A DNA stretch of 11,500 nt from an uncultured Granulicatella sp. (GCA_937891475.1 CALATC010000120.1:1-11500); one strand, 5' to 3'; shown: positions 1-7,225, counted from the stretch's first letter. Translations and numbers: made by a program. Notes: generated from the sequence alone by a model not told the origin.

Positions 1-13
1 CTTTTGGGGTGCA

Positions 14-142
14 GTACAAAAATTTCTGGCTTTTTTTGTAGGGAAAATTCGAGACCAAGGCTCGAATTTTAGCCATGAGACTCGCTAAGCGAGGCTGCTG
101 GCGACCTTACTACGTAAGGAAATTCTTTTATTCCGTAGCGCC
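14..142 (+). repeat. Structured intergenic repeat, copy A
   Basis: This non-coding stretch directly follows the pheT stop codon (pheT reads leftward). It holds a chain of hairpins: TACAAAAA/TTTTTGTA (15-22 with 33-40), AAAATTCGAG/CTCGAATTTT (44-53 with 61-70, a perfect 10-bp stem with a 7-nt loop), and a two-storey stem made of GCCA/TGGC (72-75 with 99-102) and CTCGC/GCGAG (81-85 with 89-93). Last comes CCTTAC/GTAAGG (105-110 with 114-119). The core 42-103 recurs inverted at 11356-11417 with 56 of 62 identities. The right limit is set by CGCC at 139-142, which touches the pheT stop; the left limit is uncertain because the window begins here. On the minus strand these hairpins would form the pheT 3' untranslated region and may help end transcription, but there is no classic U-run after a GC-rich stem. 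Confidence 0.8.
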
Positions 143-2563
143 TTAACGAATGGTTACATCCTCTAATGCAACTAAGGCTGTTTGGATACGATCCATTGCT
201 TGTTTAATTTCTTCCTCTTGTAAAGTAGCTTCTTTATTTAAGAAACGAATCGAATAAGCTAATGATTGGTAACCTTCTTGTACATGTTCACCTTTATACA
301 CATCAAATAAAGTAACTGACTGTAAATATTGACCTGCATTTTCTTTAATCACTGTCTCTAATGTTGCATGTGCCATTGTAACAGGAACTAATAACGCAAT
401 ATCACGTGTCATTGATGGGAATTTTGGTACAGATTGAATTACACGTTCTTGTAATCCTTCTGCTAATAATGGTTCCACTAATAATTCAAATACAAATGTA
501 TCTGATAAATCTAATTCTTTTTGAATCACTGGATGAATTTTTCCAATAAATCCAATTAATTCTTCGCCTAAATAAATATAAGCTGTTTGTCCTGGATGTA
601 ATTGTTGAATTGCATCTGTTGCAACAAAACGAATACGATCATTACAGTTCAATTCTGCAAAATAAGCTTCTAATACTCCTTTTAATGCGAAGAAATCAAC
701 AGGTTGTGCTGGTGATTGCCATGAAGCATGTCCCCATTCACCAGTTACTGCTGCTCCAATCACTTCTCTTTCTTGGAAATCTTCAGAACCATTTTTACCA
801 ATAGAGAATACTTTCCCAACTTCAAATAAACGAACATTTTGTTGAGAACGAGCGACATTATATTGTAATGCTTCAAGTAAGCTTGGTAGCATTGATTGTC
901 TTAATTCACTTCTCTCTTCACTCATTGGTAAATCTAAACGAATACTTGGTCTTTCTTCTACTGTAAACCAATGAGATTTTTCAGGAGTTGTTAATGCATA
1001 AGAATAAGCTTGTGATAAACCTGCTCCTTGCATAAATTGACGAGTCCAACGTACAAAACGTTGTTTCTCATTTAATCCACCTTGCGTACTTGCAGTTGTC
1101 GGTAATGTTGAAGGAATTTTATCATATCCATAAATACGCCCAACTTCTTCGACTAAATCTGCTTCAATCGAAATATCAAATCTCCACGCAGGTACTGTTA
1201 CATGGAATACTCCTTGTTCTTCTTTTGTTGGATAAGCTAATTGTTTAAATACTTGTAATACTTCATCTGTTGAAAGGCTAGTTCCTAAAACATGATTTAA
1301 ACGTTCTAAAGAAATAGAAACAACTGGTAACTCTAATGTTAGTGATTGAGCAGAAGCTACTCCCTCGACTACTTCACCATCTCCTAATTCAGCAATTAAT
1401 GCTGCAGCTCTCTTACCAGCTTGTAAAATAGTCGCTTTATTAATTCCTTTTTCAAAACGGCTGCTTGACTCACTTCTTAAATTATGTTTTTGAGAAGCTA
1501 AACGAATAGATTTTGGATCGAATAATGCTGATTCTAATGCAACAGTCGTTGTAGTTTCAATAATTTCTGAATCTAATCCACCCATTACACCAGCTAAGGC
1601 AACTGGTTTTTCTCCATCTGTAATGACAATTTCATTACTTAATGTACGTTCAACACCATCTAATGTTACTAATGTTTCGCCCTCTTTTGCACGACGAACA
1701 TGAATTTGTTTTGAATTTAAACGATCATAGTCGAAGGCATGTAACGGTTGTCCATATTCCATTAAAACATAGTTTGTAACGTCGACGATATTATTAATTG
1801 GACGAACACCTGCAGCGATTAATCGATTTTGCATCCATTGTGGGCTTGGTTTTACAGTAACATTTTTAATAATTTGTAAATGATAAGCTGGAGCATCTAC
1901 TTCATCTTCAACAGATACTGTCATCCATGGATCTAATGAAGACGAACCACCTTCTAAAAATTCATCTGGTGTTAATGTATTTTCTAAATTATAAATTGCA
2001 CCAATTTCATGAACAGAACCTCTCATACTTAAAGCATCTGCACGGTTAGCTGTAATATCTAATTCCACAATCGCACTATCTAATGCTAATGCTTTAACAG
2101 CATCCATTCCAACTTCAATCGCATCATCTTCAAATACATAAATGCCTTGTTCATATTCTTTTGGTACTAATGAAGAAGGTAATCCTAACTCTTGAAGAGA
2201 ACAAATCATCCCTTGAGATTCTACTCCTCTTAATTTTCCACGTTTAATTTTATGACCACCAGCAATACGTGCTCCATGAGTTGCCACAATAATTTTTTGC
2301 CCTTTAGCAATATTTGGTGCTCCACAAACGATTTGTAATGGTTCTTCTTCAGCAACATCTACGGTTACAACATGTAAATGATCTGAATCTGGATGATCCA
2401 CTACTTCTAAAGCACGACCTACGACTAAACCGCTTAGTCCTTCACCTGGAACAGATACACTATCTACCTCAATTCCAGTACGTGACATTTTTTCTCCTAA
2501 TTCTTGAGGAGTAATTGAACTTAAATCTAAATATTCATTTAACCATTCATACGATAATTTCAT
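143..2563 (-). CDS. pheT: Phenylalanyl-tRNA synthetase beta subunit
   Basis: This is the beta subunit of the cytoplasmic alpha2-beta2 PheRS, which charges tRNA-Phe. The beta chain binds tRNA and carries the editing site. The 806-residue length is usual for bacterial PheT. Visible regions are the N-terminal MKLSYEWLNEYLDL segment, an EMAP/OB-type tRNA-binding domain at about 40-155 (GLVVGRALEVVDHPDSDHLH), the B3/B4 editing region at about 210-400 (including VRPINNIVDVTNYVL and HNLRSESSSRFEKG), the B5 domain ending near RFDISIEADLVEEVGRIYGY (461-480), and a C-terminal FDX-ACB anticodon-binding domain at about 712-805 (VPKFPSMTRDIALLVP). The start is ATG after AAGGAG, which overlaps the pheS stop codon (TAAGGAG), so translation is probably coupled. 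Only 12 bases separate the two genes. Expression should follow the T-box upstream of pheS. Nothing suggests damage. Confidence 0.98.
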   Translation of the reverse strand: MKLSYEWLNEYLDLSSITPQELGEKMSRTGIEVDSVSVPGEGLSGLVVGRALEVVDHPDSDHLHVVTVDVAEEEPLQIVCGAPNIAKGQKIIVATHGARIAGGHKIKRGKLRGVESQGMICSLQELGLPSSLVPKEYEQGIYVFEDDAIEVGMDAVKALALDSAIVELDITANRADALSMRGSVHEIGAIYNLENTLTPDEFLEGGSSSLDPWMTVSVEDEVDAPAYHLQIIKNVTVKPSPQWMQNRLIAAGVRPINNIVDVTNYVLMEYGQPLHAFDYDRLNSKQIHVRRAKEGETLVTLDGVERTLSNEIVITDGEKPVALAGVMGGLDSEIIETTTTVALESALFDPKSIRLASQKHNLRSESSSRFEKGINKATILQAGKRAAALIAELGDGEVVEGVASAQSLTLELPVVSISLERLNHVLGTSLSTDEVLQVFKQLAYPTKEEQGVFHVTVPAWRFDISIEADLVEEVGRIYGYDKIPSTLPTTASTQGGLNEKQRFVRWTRQFMQGAGLSQAYSYALTTPEKSHWFTVEERPSIRLDLPMSEERSELRQSMLPSLLEALQYNVARSQQNVRLFEVGKVFSIGKNGSEDFQEREVIGAAVTGEWGHASWQSPAQPVDFFALKGVLEAYFAELNCNDRIRFVATDAIQQLHPGQTAYIYLGEELIGFIGKIHPVIQKELDLSDTFVFELLVEPLLAEGLQERVIQSVPKFPSMTRDIALLVPVTMAHATLETVIKENAGQYLQSVTLFDVYKGEHVQEGYQSLAYSIRFLNKEATLQEEEIKQAMDRIQTALVALEDVTIR

Positions 2564-2575
2564 ATTCTCTTCTCC

Positions 2576-3625
2576 TTACTTCGTGAATTGATTTAAGAAA
2601 CGAACATCATTCGTATAAAGTGAACGAATATCTTCGATTCCATATTTCAACATTGCAATACGGTCTTGTCCTAATCCAAAGGCAAATCCACCATAAACGC
2701 TTGAATCTACTCCAGCAGCTTCTAATACGTTTGGATGAACCATCCCTGAACCTAAAATTTCAATCCAACCTGTTCCTTTACAAATCGAACAACCTTGTCC
2801 GCCACATTTGAAACAGCTAATATCTACTTCTAAAGAAGGTTCTGTAAATGGGAAGTAACTTGGACGTAAACGAACTTCACGTTCTTGACCAAATAATTCT
2901 TTGGCAAATGCAGCTAATGTCCCTTTTAAGTCCGCCATTGTAATATGTTTATCAATTACTAATCCTTCAATTTGATAGAATTGATGTGAGTGAGTTGCAT
3001 CATCATTATCACGTCTAAATACACGCCCTGGACTAATCATTTTTAATGGACCTTTAGAGAAATCGTGTTTTTCCATTGTTCTTGCTTGAACTGGTGAAGT
3101 TTGAGTACGTAATAAATACTCTGGCGTAATATAAAATGTATCTTGCATATCACGAGCTGGATGATCTTTGGGTAAGTTCATCATTTCGAAGTTATAGTGG
3201 TCTGATTCTACTTCTGGCCCTTCTACTACTTGGTATCCTAATCCAATGAAGAAATCTTCCACTTCATCACTAACATGACTTAATACGTGTTTTGTACCGA
3301 CTGTCATTGGACGACCAGGCATTGTAACATCGATTGTTTCTTTACGTAAAGATTCCACCAATGCTTTTGCTTCTAAGTCAGCTTTAATATTTGTAATTTT
3401 TTCTTCAATTACACTACGTAATTCGTTCGCTAACGCTCCTACTTGTGGACGTTCTTCTGGAACGATATTTTTAATATTTTTTAGAACTTCCGTAATAGGT
3501 CCTTTTTTCCCTAATTGTTGCACACGAATTTGTTCAACTTCTTTTAATGTTTGAACTGTTTCTAATGCATCTAATACATCTTGACGAATCGCATCAAATT
3601 GTTGTTTCATTTCTGCTAAATTCAT
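2576..3625 (-). CDS. pheS: Phenylalanyl-tRNA synthetase alpha subunit
   Basis: This is the catalytic alpha subunit of PheRS, a class II aminoacyl-tRNA synthetase that makes Phe-AMP and transfers Phe to tRNA-Phe. At 349 residues it has normal length. Residues 1-90 form the charged N-terminal helical hairpin that contacts tRNA. Class II motif 2 is seen as [19 protein letters not shown] (203-221) and motif 3 as [18 protein letters not shown] (313-330). GFAFG includes A315, which aligns with the E. coli A294 position of the Phe pocket. A four-cysteine knuckle (C271, C274, C279, C282, CxxC-x4-CxxC) lies between them; I recall a similar motif in other Firmicute PheS proteins. The start is ATG with AGGAGG seven bases upstream. 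It is the first gene of pheST, behind a T-box leader. Confidence 0.98.
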   Translation of the reverse strand: MNLAEMKQQFDAIRQDVLDALETVQTLKEVEQIRVQQLGKKGPITEVLKNIKNIVPEERPQVGALANELRSVIEEKITNIKADLEAKALVESLRKETIDVTMPGRPMTVGTKHVLSHVSDEVEDFFIGLGYQVVEGPEVESDHYNFEMMNLPKDHPARDMQDTFYITPEYLLRTQTSPVQARTMEKHDFSKGPLKMISPGRVFRRDNDDATHSHQFYQIEGLVIDKHITMADLKGTLAAFAKELFGQEREVRLRPSYFPFTEPSLEVDISCFKCGGQGCSICKGTGWIEILGSGMVHPNVLEAAGVDSSVYGGFAFGLGQDRIAMLKYGIEDIRSLYTNDVRFLNQFTK

Positions 3626-3656
3626 TTTATTTCCTCCTATAAATCATTTTCATAAA

Positions 3657-3694
3657 CAAAAAGTCCCTTACAATTCCTAGAAATTGTAAGGGAC
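3657..3694 (-). terminator. T-box attenuator terminator
   Basis: On the minus strand there is a 13-bp perfect stem, AATTGTAAGGGAC (3682-3694) with its complement at 3663-3675. It has a 6-base loop and is followed by TTTTTG. The promoter-proximal arm in RNA (GUCCCUUACAAUU) overlaps the CGUCCCU segment that pairs with the T-box bulge sequence in the antiterminator, so the two folds exclude one another. Confidence 0.93.
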
Positions 3695-3890
3695 GAAATT
3701 TATCGCGGTACCACCCTCATTCCTGCATTGCAGGCACTCGGCGTTATTAACGGTAACGAACCGATCCATTATTCATCTATCGAATCCCAATGGCGACTTC
3801 GGAAGTGAAAAGTTGTAGATTTTCATGAAAGGCTTTCAGTCGCTGACCTTTCTCCCTAATAATGAACTTTCTATAACCCTTTTCCATCAA
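3658..3890 (-). promoter_or_regulatory. T-box riboswitch leader of pheST (tRNA-Phe sensing)
   Basis: Read on the minus strand, the leader holds the T-box sequence AGGGTGGTACCGCG (3704-3717), the hallmark that pairs with the free CCA end of uncharged tRNA. Stem I can be drawn from GGAA (3882-3885) to UUCC (3801-3804), with GAAAGG/CCUUUC pairing in its distal part. The best candidate specifier codon is UUC (Phe) at 3807-3809, in the 3' side of the stem I lower loop and followed by A; this is inferred from position and the downstream gene. A small stem with CCTGCA/TGCAGG arms (3722-3727 with 3729-3734) lies just before the T-box and fits stem III. The terminator overlaps the antiterminator partner CGTCCCT. 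When tRNA-Phe is uncharged, antitermination should turn pheST on. Confidence 0.93.
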
Positions 3891-3910
3891 TGTCTTTAAA
3901 TATATGTGTT

Positions 3911-3939
3911 ATTTTATCAAAGCTCTCATGAATTGTCTA
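3911..3939 (-). promoter_or_regulatory. Predicted pheST promoter
   Basis: On the minus strand TAGACA (3934-3939) and TAAAAT (3911-3916) are separated by exactly 17 bases. Each matches the SigA consensus at five of six positions. Transcription would begin near 3904, shortly before T-box stem I, giving a leader of about 280 nt. The call is by eye. Confidence 0.7.
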
Positions 3940-3970
3940 GCCCTAACCTAGCATTCAGCACAACAATCCA

Positions 3971-4180
3971 TTATAAGAAGATTTGAACACCAATTGCTAC
4001 AATAATGAGTACAATCATCGCAATCATCCAAATCGTTAAGAAGCGATTATATCTTTCTAATAATGGCTTTTTAGGAACAGGAGATTCATTAAATTCATAT
4101 TCCTCATTATCTTGAGACCTTCTTTGCTCTACAACATGTTCTCTCAAAGCTTTTCGTGTTAATAATGGTTCTTTTGACAT
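3971..4180 (-). CDS. macP: MacP-like small membrane protein (PBP cofactor candidate)
   Basis: This is a 69-residue protein with a charged cytoplasmic N-terminal part (1-47) and one C-terminal membrane helix (about 48-68, LTIWMIAMIVLIIVAIGVQI), ending almost at the membrane. The start MSKEPLLTRKALREH resembles the KPLLT-type start of MacP, the membrane-anchored activator of class A PBP2a in pneumococcus. MacP there is a StkP kinase substrate and, as I recall, is encoded just after a Nudix hydrolase gene. The same order holds here. The ATG is preceded by AGGAGA, which overlaps the Nudix stop (TAGGAG), so the two are cotranscribed and probably coupled. T8, S22, S33 and T49 are the main Ser/Thr residues; which could be phosphorylated is unknown. 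Assignment rests on the N-terminal motif, architecture and synteny. It could instead be an unrelated tail-anchored protein. Confidence 0.55.
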   Translation of the reverse strand: MSKEPLLTRKALREHVVEQRRSQDNEEYEFNESPVPKKPLLERYNRFLTIWMIAMIVLIIVAIGVQIFL

Positions 4181-4188
4181 ATTTTCTC

Positions 4189-4728
4189 CTATTGATGCAA
4201 TGCTGCGTATTGAACAGCAATAATCGTTTTGGCATCCGTGATTTCTCCATTATGGATTTTCTGAATGACTTCTTCCACTGGAATCCACTCAATGGATACA
4301 AATTCATCTTCATCTAATGGTGCTGCATCTGTTAAATGCTGAATTCCTTTAGCTTCATAAAGATGAATCTTTTCATTACAATATCCTGGAGTTGGTACTA
4401 AATCTACCACTTTTTTCCATTCAGTTGCACTTAATTGCGCTTCTTCTTCTAACTCTCTTTTTGCTGCTTCTAACGGACTTTCTCCATCATGATCTAATTT
4501 TCCTGCTGGAATTTCTAATGTGTGAGCTTCGATAGCTTTGCGATATTGACGCACTAATAAAATCTTTCCATCGTGAACTACTAGAACTGCTACTGCTCCA
4601 TTATGCAATACGATGTCTCTCGTTGATTGTTTTCCATTTGGAAGAGACACTACATGGTGTTCAACTGTAAAAATGCCACCTTTGTACTTCACTTCTTTTT
4701 GTACGGTTACTTCTGTAAAATCATTCAT
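4189..4728 (-). CDS. nudF: Nudix hydrolase, ADP-ribose pyrophosphatase type
   Basis: This enzyme probably hydrolyses ADP-ribose to AMP and ribose 5-phosphate in the cytoplasm. Its length of 179 residues fits the NudF group. The Nudix box lies at residues 76-99: GKLDHDGESPLEAAKRELEE, then EAQL. The metal-binding REXXEE core is intact (R91, E92, E95, E96). Prolines P112 and P114 (VPTPGYCNE), about 15 residues after the box, are typical of the ADP-ribose subgroup. Two departures from G-x5-E-x7-REUxEExGU are one extra residue between G76 and E83, and Q98 in place of the late glycine. The frame can be opened at GTG 4734, but AAGGAGG (4736-4742) is only one base from that codon and seven bases from ATG 4728, so I use ATG. 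It is the first gene of a two-gene unit with the MacP-like protein. Confidence 0.9.
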   Translation of the reverse strand: MNDFTEVTVQKEVKYKGGIFTVEHHVVSLPNGKQSTRDIVLHNGAVAVLVVHDGKILLVRQYRKAIEAHTLEIPAGKLDHDGESPLEAAKRELEEEAQLSATEWKKVVDLVPTPGYCNEKIHLYEAKGIQHLTDAAPLDEDEFVSIEWIPVEEVIQKIHNGEITDAKTIIAVQYAALHQ

Positions 4729-4735
4729 AATCACG

Positions 4736-4742
4736 CCTCCTT
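4736..4742 (-). promoter_or_regulatory. RBS that fixes the Nudix gene start
   Basis: AAGGAGG on the minus strand lies 7 bases before ATG 4728 but only 1 base before the in-frame GTG 4734. The spacing favours the ATG. Confidence 0.85.
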
Positions 4743-4748
4743 AATAGT

Positions 4749-4776
4749 ATTATATCTTGTCTATTCAATTTAGCAA
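4749..4776 (-). promoter_or_regulatory. Predicted promoter of the Nudix-macP unit
   Basis: On the minus strand TTGCTA (4771-4776) and a perfect TATAAT (4749-4754) are 16 bases apart. The -35 box begins just after the U-run of the pbp2b terminator. The predicted start near 4742 would leave a very short leader of about 15 nt, essentially only the ribosome binding site. Confidence 0.55.
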
Positions 4777-4777
4777 T

Positions 4778-4812
4778 AAAAAAAGGCTTTTGAAAACTCA
4801 AAAACCTTTTTT
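4778..4812 (-). terminator. Terminator of pbp2b
   Basis: A 14-bp stem joins 4799-4812 with 4779-4792 around a 6-base loop and is followed on the minus strand by a T-run that overlaps the 3' arm, then ATTG. One pair is G-U in minus-strand RNA but would be a C-A mismatch in plus-strand RNA, so the hairpin suits the minus strand. It lies six bases after the pbp2b stop codon. Confidence 0.85.
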
Positions 4813-4817
4813 ATTGA

Positions 4818-7058
4818 TTATTGTCCTTGTCTTCTTACTGGAGCTACAGGAACAGTCGTATTTTGTTGTTGTCGTACTGTTGCAGCTTGAGTATTTTGTT
4901 GGACTTGTGCATTCGCTGCTTGTTGTGCTGGACGATTTCCTGCTTGAGTATTTGTTTGTCCATTAGCAGTTGTAGAATTTGTTGATGAAGTTGAACTTTC
5001 TTGGTGGAAGTATGCATCATACACTTGTTTTGTAATTCCAGCTGCAAAGTCTGCAGGAATTCCATTTGAAAAATATGGTGCAACTACTGATACAACAATT
5101 TCAGGATTATCAGAAGGAGCATAAGAAGCAAATGTAGAGTTCTCTACTTCCTTTTGTTTAAATTGTGGTAATGGTCCACCGTAGAACGCTTCTACTGTAC
5201 CTGTTTTACCAGAAACAGAAGGCGTATAATTTCTAAACGTATAAGCTGAAGTTCCGTTTGCTCCATGTGTTACACGATATAATCCCTCTTTAATATGATC
5301 AATTAATCCTGCTTCTACTTGGAGAGAATTCATAATTTTTGTTGGAACAACTGTCTCTAAATCGCCAATTCCTCCATCTTTTCCAGTTGTATGAATTTCT
5401 TTTACTAAACGAGGAGCAATACGTGTACCACCATTGGCAATAGTAGCCATATATTGAGCTAATTGTAATGGCGTATATAAGTCAAACTGACCGAACGCAA
5501 AGTCCAATGCAGAGAAGGCAGCACCTGTACCACCATTATATCCTTTTCCTTCATTAGGTAAATCAATTCCAGTACGTACCCCTAAACCAAATTGAGCATA
5601 ATACTCACGTAATTTATCAAATACGTTAAGATTGATATTTAATTTTCCGCCTTTTTTATATTCATATTGTCCGCCCATTCTCATGGCTAACTTAATCATA
5701 TAAACGTTTGAAGAACGCTCAATCGCATCTAAATCCGTTAATGGAATACTACCATTACGGTTGAATACCGAACTTTTTGGCTCAGAAGCTTCAAACTCAA
5801 TTGGTTCATCGACAATCGTATTATCTTCTCTTGTAATAACTCCATCCATATAACCAGAAATAACCGTTGCTGCTTTTACAGCAGATCCCATCCCAAAGGC
5901 TCCATTAATAGCACCTAAGGCATCATCTTCAATTCCAGTCACTTGATAACTTTCATTATACTTTTTCTTTTTACCAGTAATCCCCAAAACATCTCCGGAT
6001 TTTGGATTCATTGCTACAACATACACTCGGTCAGCTGTGGCATCTGATAATCCTTCGACAGCTTTAGTAACAATATCTTCTAATTTCTTTTGGAAATCTG
6101 TATCAATTGTCATCACTAAGTTCGAACCAGCTTTTCCACCATAACGTTCTTCATGGTTAACTACTTCCCCACGATTATTTGTTTGGCTTTGAACGACTGT
6201 TTTTGTTCCACTTAAAACAGATTCATATTGTTCTTCTAAATAACTAGTTCCTACACGGTCATTTAATGAATACCCTTGTGTTAATAGAGAACGAACTCGA
6301 TCAGAAGGTAAACCTGTTGTTTCAGAAGATACTGAACCTAAAATTGTTTTTAACATATCCCCCATTGGATATTCACGATCCCAATCTGAATCGATATCAA
6401 TTCCTTTTAATTCTCCAAGACGTTCACTAATACGAGCAACTTCTTGTTCTGTTACAGAATCATTTTTAATCGTAACAGTGGATAAAGCATAGGCACTATT
6501 CATCTTCGTAAAAATAGCAATCGCTTGTTTTTCACTATCTGAATAATTAATTTGATCATCCGTTATATGCTCTAATTGCATTTCATATGTTTTACTATTT
6601 GATAATCCTTCTTTTGAAGCTTTCTTTTTCTCTTCTGCAGTTAATAACTTGCTCGCTTCATCTGGATGAGTCGCAAACCAATAATCTTTTAAATCTCGGT
6701 CTCTTAATTTACTTGTATCTACTGTAATAAATTCTGTTAATTTTTTAGCAGTTTCCAACATGCTTTTCGTCGTTGCATCTGAAGAACGTGTATAGTTCAC
6801 TGCTAATTTTGGTTTATTTCCTACTAATACTTTTCCTTTACTATCATAAATAGAACCTCTTGGAACTGCTTTTTTTGCAGTAGAAGTTTCTGTACGTTTC
6901 ACTAAGGCGATGAAATCATCCCCTTTGACTAATTGAACATACGCTAATCGTCCGATTAATGCCATAAATGAAAAAAACACGATAAAAAATAATAAATTTA
7001 ATCGAAATGGAATATGTGATTTTTTCTTTATAGGACGATTCTTTCTTTTGTTAATCAT
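4818..7058 (-). CDS. pbp2b: Class B penicillin-binding protein 2b (transpeptidase)
   Basis: This is a membrane-anchored D,D-transpeptidase that cross-links peptidoglycan, a PBP2b type likely partnered with the elongation machinery. A basic cytoplasmic N-terminus (1-18) precedes one membrane helix (about 19-42). The pedestal/dimerization domain starts with PRGSIYD (66-72). The transpeptidase domain carries SAVK (392-395, nucleophile S392), SSN (449-451) and KTG (618-620). The segment AFGQFDLYTPLQLAQYMATI (521-540) closely resembles pneumococcal PBP2b. There are no PASTA repeats. After about residue 685 there is an unusual 60-residue tail rich in Gln, Thr, Asn, Ser and Ala, ending VPVAPVRRQGQ. 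The start is ATG at 7058; the ribosome binding site (GGATG, about 8-9 bases before) is weak. The gene is monocistronic: own promoter upstream, terminator downstream. Whether it is essential or altered in beta-lactam affinity cannot be read here. Confidence 0.95.
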   Translation of the reverse strand: MINKRKNRPIKKKSHIPFRLNLLFFIVFFSFMALIGRLAYVQLVKGDDFIALVKRTETSTAKKAVPRGSIYDSKGKVLVGNKPKLAVNYTRSSDATTKSMLETAKKLTEFITVDTSKLRDRDLKDYWFATHPDEASKLLTAEEKKKASKEGLSNSKTYEMQLEHITDDQINYSDSEKQAIAIFTKMNSAYALSTVTIKNDSVTEQEVARISERLGELKGIDIDSDWDREYPMGDMLKTILGSVSSETTGLPSDRVRSLLTQGYSLNDRVGTSYLEEQYESVLSGTKTVVQSQTNNRGEVVNHEERYGGKAGSNLVMTIDTDFQKKLEDIVTKAVEGLSDATADRVYVVAMNPKSGDVLGITGKKKKYNESYQVTGIEDDALGAINGAFGMGSAVKAATVISGYMDGVITREDNTIVDEPIEFEASEPKSSVFNRNGSIPLTDLDAIERSSNVYMIKLAMRMGGQYEYKKGGKLNINLNVFDKLREYYAQFGLGVRTGIDLPNEGKGYNGGTGAAFSALDFAFGQFDLYTPLQLAQYMATIANGGTRIAPRLVKEIHTTGKDGGIGDLETVVPTKIMNSLQVEAGLIDHIKEGLYRVTHGANGTSAYTFRNYTPSVSGKTGTVEAFYGGPLPQFKQKEVENSTFASYAPSDNPEIVVSVVAPYFSNGIPADFAAGITKQVYDAYFHQESSTSSTNSTTANGQTNTQAGNRPAQQAANAQVQQNTQAATVRQQQNTTVPVAPVRRQGQ

Positions 7059-7092
7059 GTATTCACATCCATCTTTTAATATTCACTGCTCT

Positions 7093-7101
7093 ATTATAGC
7101 A
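7093..7101 (-). promoter_or_regulatory. Predicted extended -10 promoter of pbp2b
   Basis: On the minus strand TGCTATAAT (7093-7101) is a perfect extended -10 element. No good -35 lies 16-18 bases upstream, which is acceptable for a TG-extended promoter. The start would be near 7086, about 28 bases before the ATG. Confidence 0.65.
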
Positions 7102-7152
7102 TAATTTAAGTTTGGTTTCGTACTATTTCTATCAGAATTTAAAATTATTTAA

Positions 7153-7164
7153 ACTTAATTAAGT
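7153..7164. promoter_or_regulatory. Palindrome in the divergent pbp2b/TDT intergenic region
   Basis: ACTTAATTAAGT is a perfect 12-bp palindrome lying between the two divergent promoters. A second one, AAATTTAAATTT, is at 7197-7208. Both are A/T-rich in an A/T-rich gap, so chance is a real alternative. They are listed as possible protein-binding sites only. Confidence 0.25.
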
Positions 7165-7225
7165 GCAAATTTTAAGCAGTTTATTAAACCCCTTTCAAAT
7201 TTAAATTTTCCTTCGTTCATTTTTA

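Noticed and set aside
42..103. The repeated core as part of a CRISPR array
   Set aside because: Only two copies exist, about 11 kb apart and inverted, with no tandem repeat-spacer periodicity.
610..804. Short plus-strand open frames inside pheT, and similar ones inside pheS, pbp2b, telA and xpaC
   Set aside because: They lie antisense to well-supported genes, have no ribosome binding site, show low-complexity Leu/Ser/Val-rich translations, and reflect the codon use of the opposite strand.
3722..3734. CCTGCA/TGCAGG palindrome as an operator
   Set aside because: It falls just before the T-box sequence inside the leader and is better explained as the stem III hairpin of the riboswitch.
4107..4313. 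A 68-residue minus-strand frame overlapping the nudF end and macP start
   Set aside because: It is out of frame with two supported genes, and both of those have proper ribosome binding sites and domain matches.
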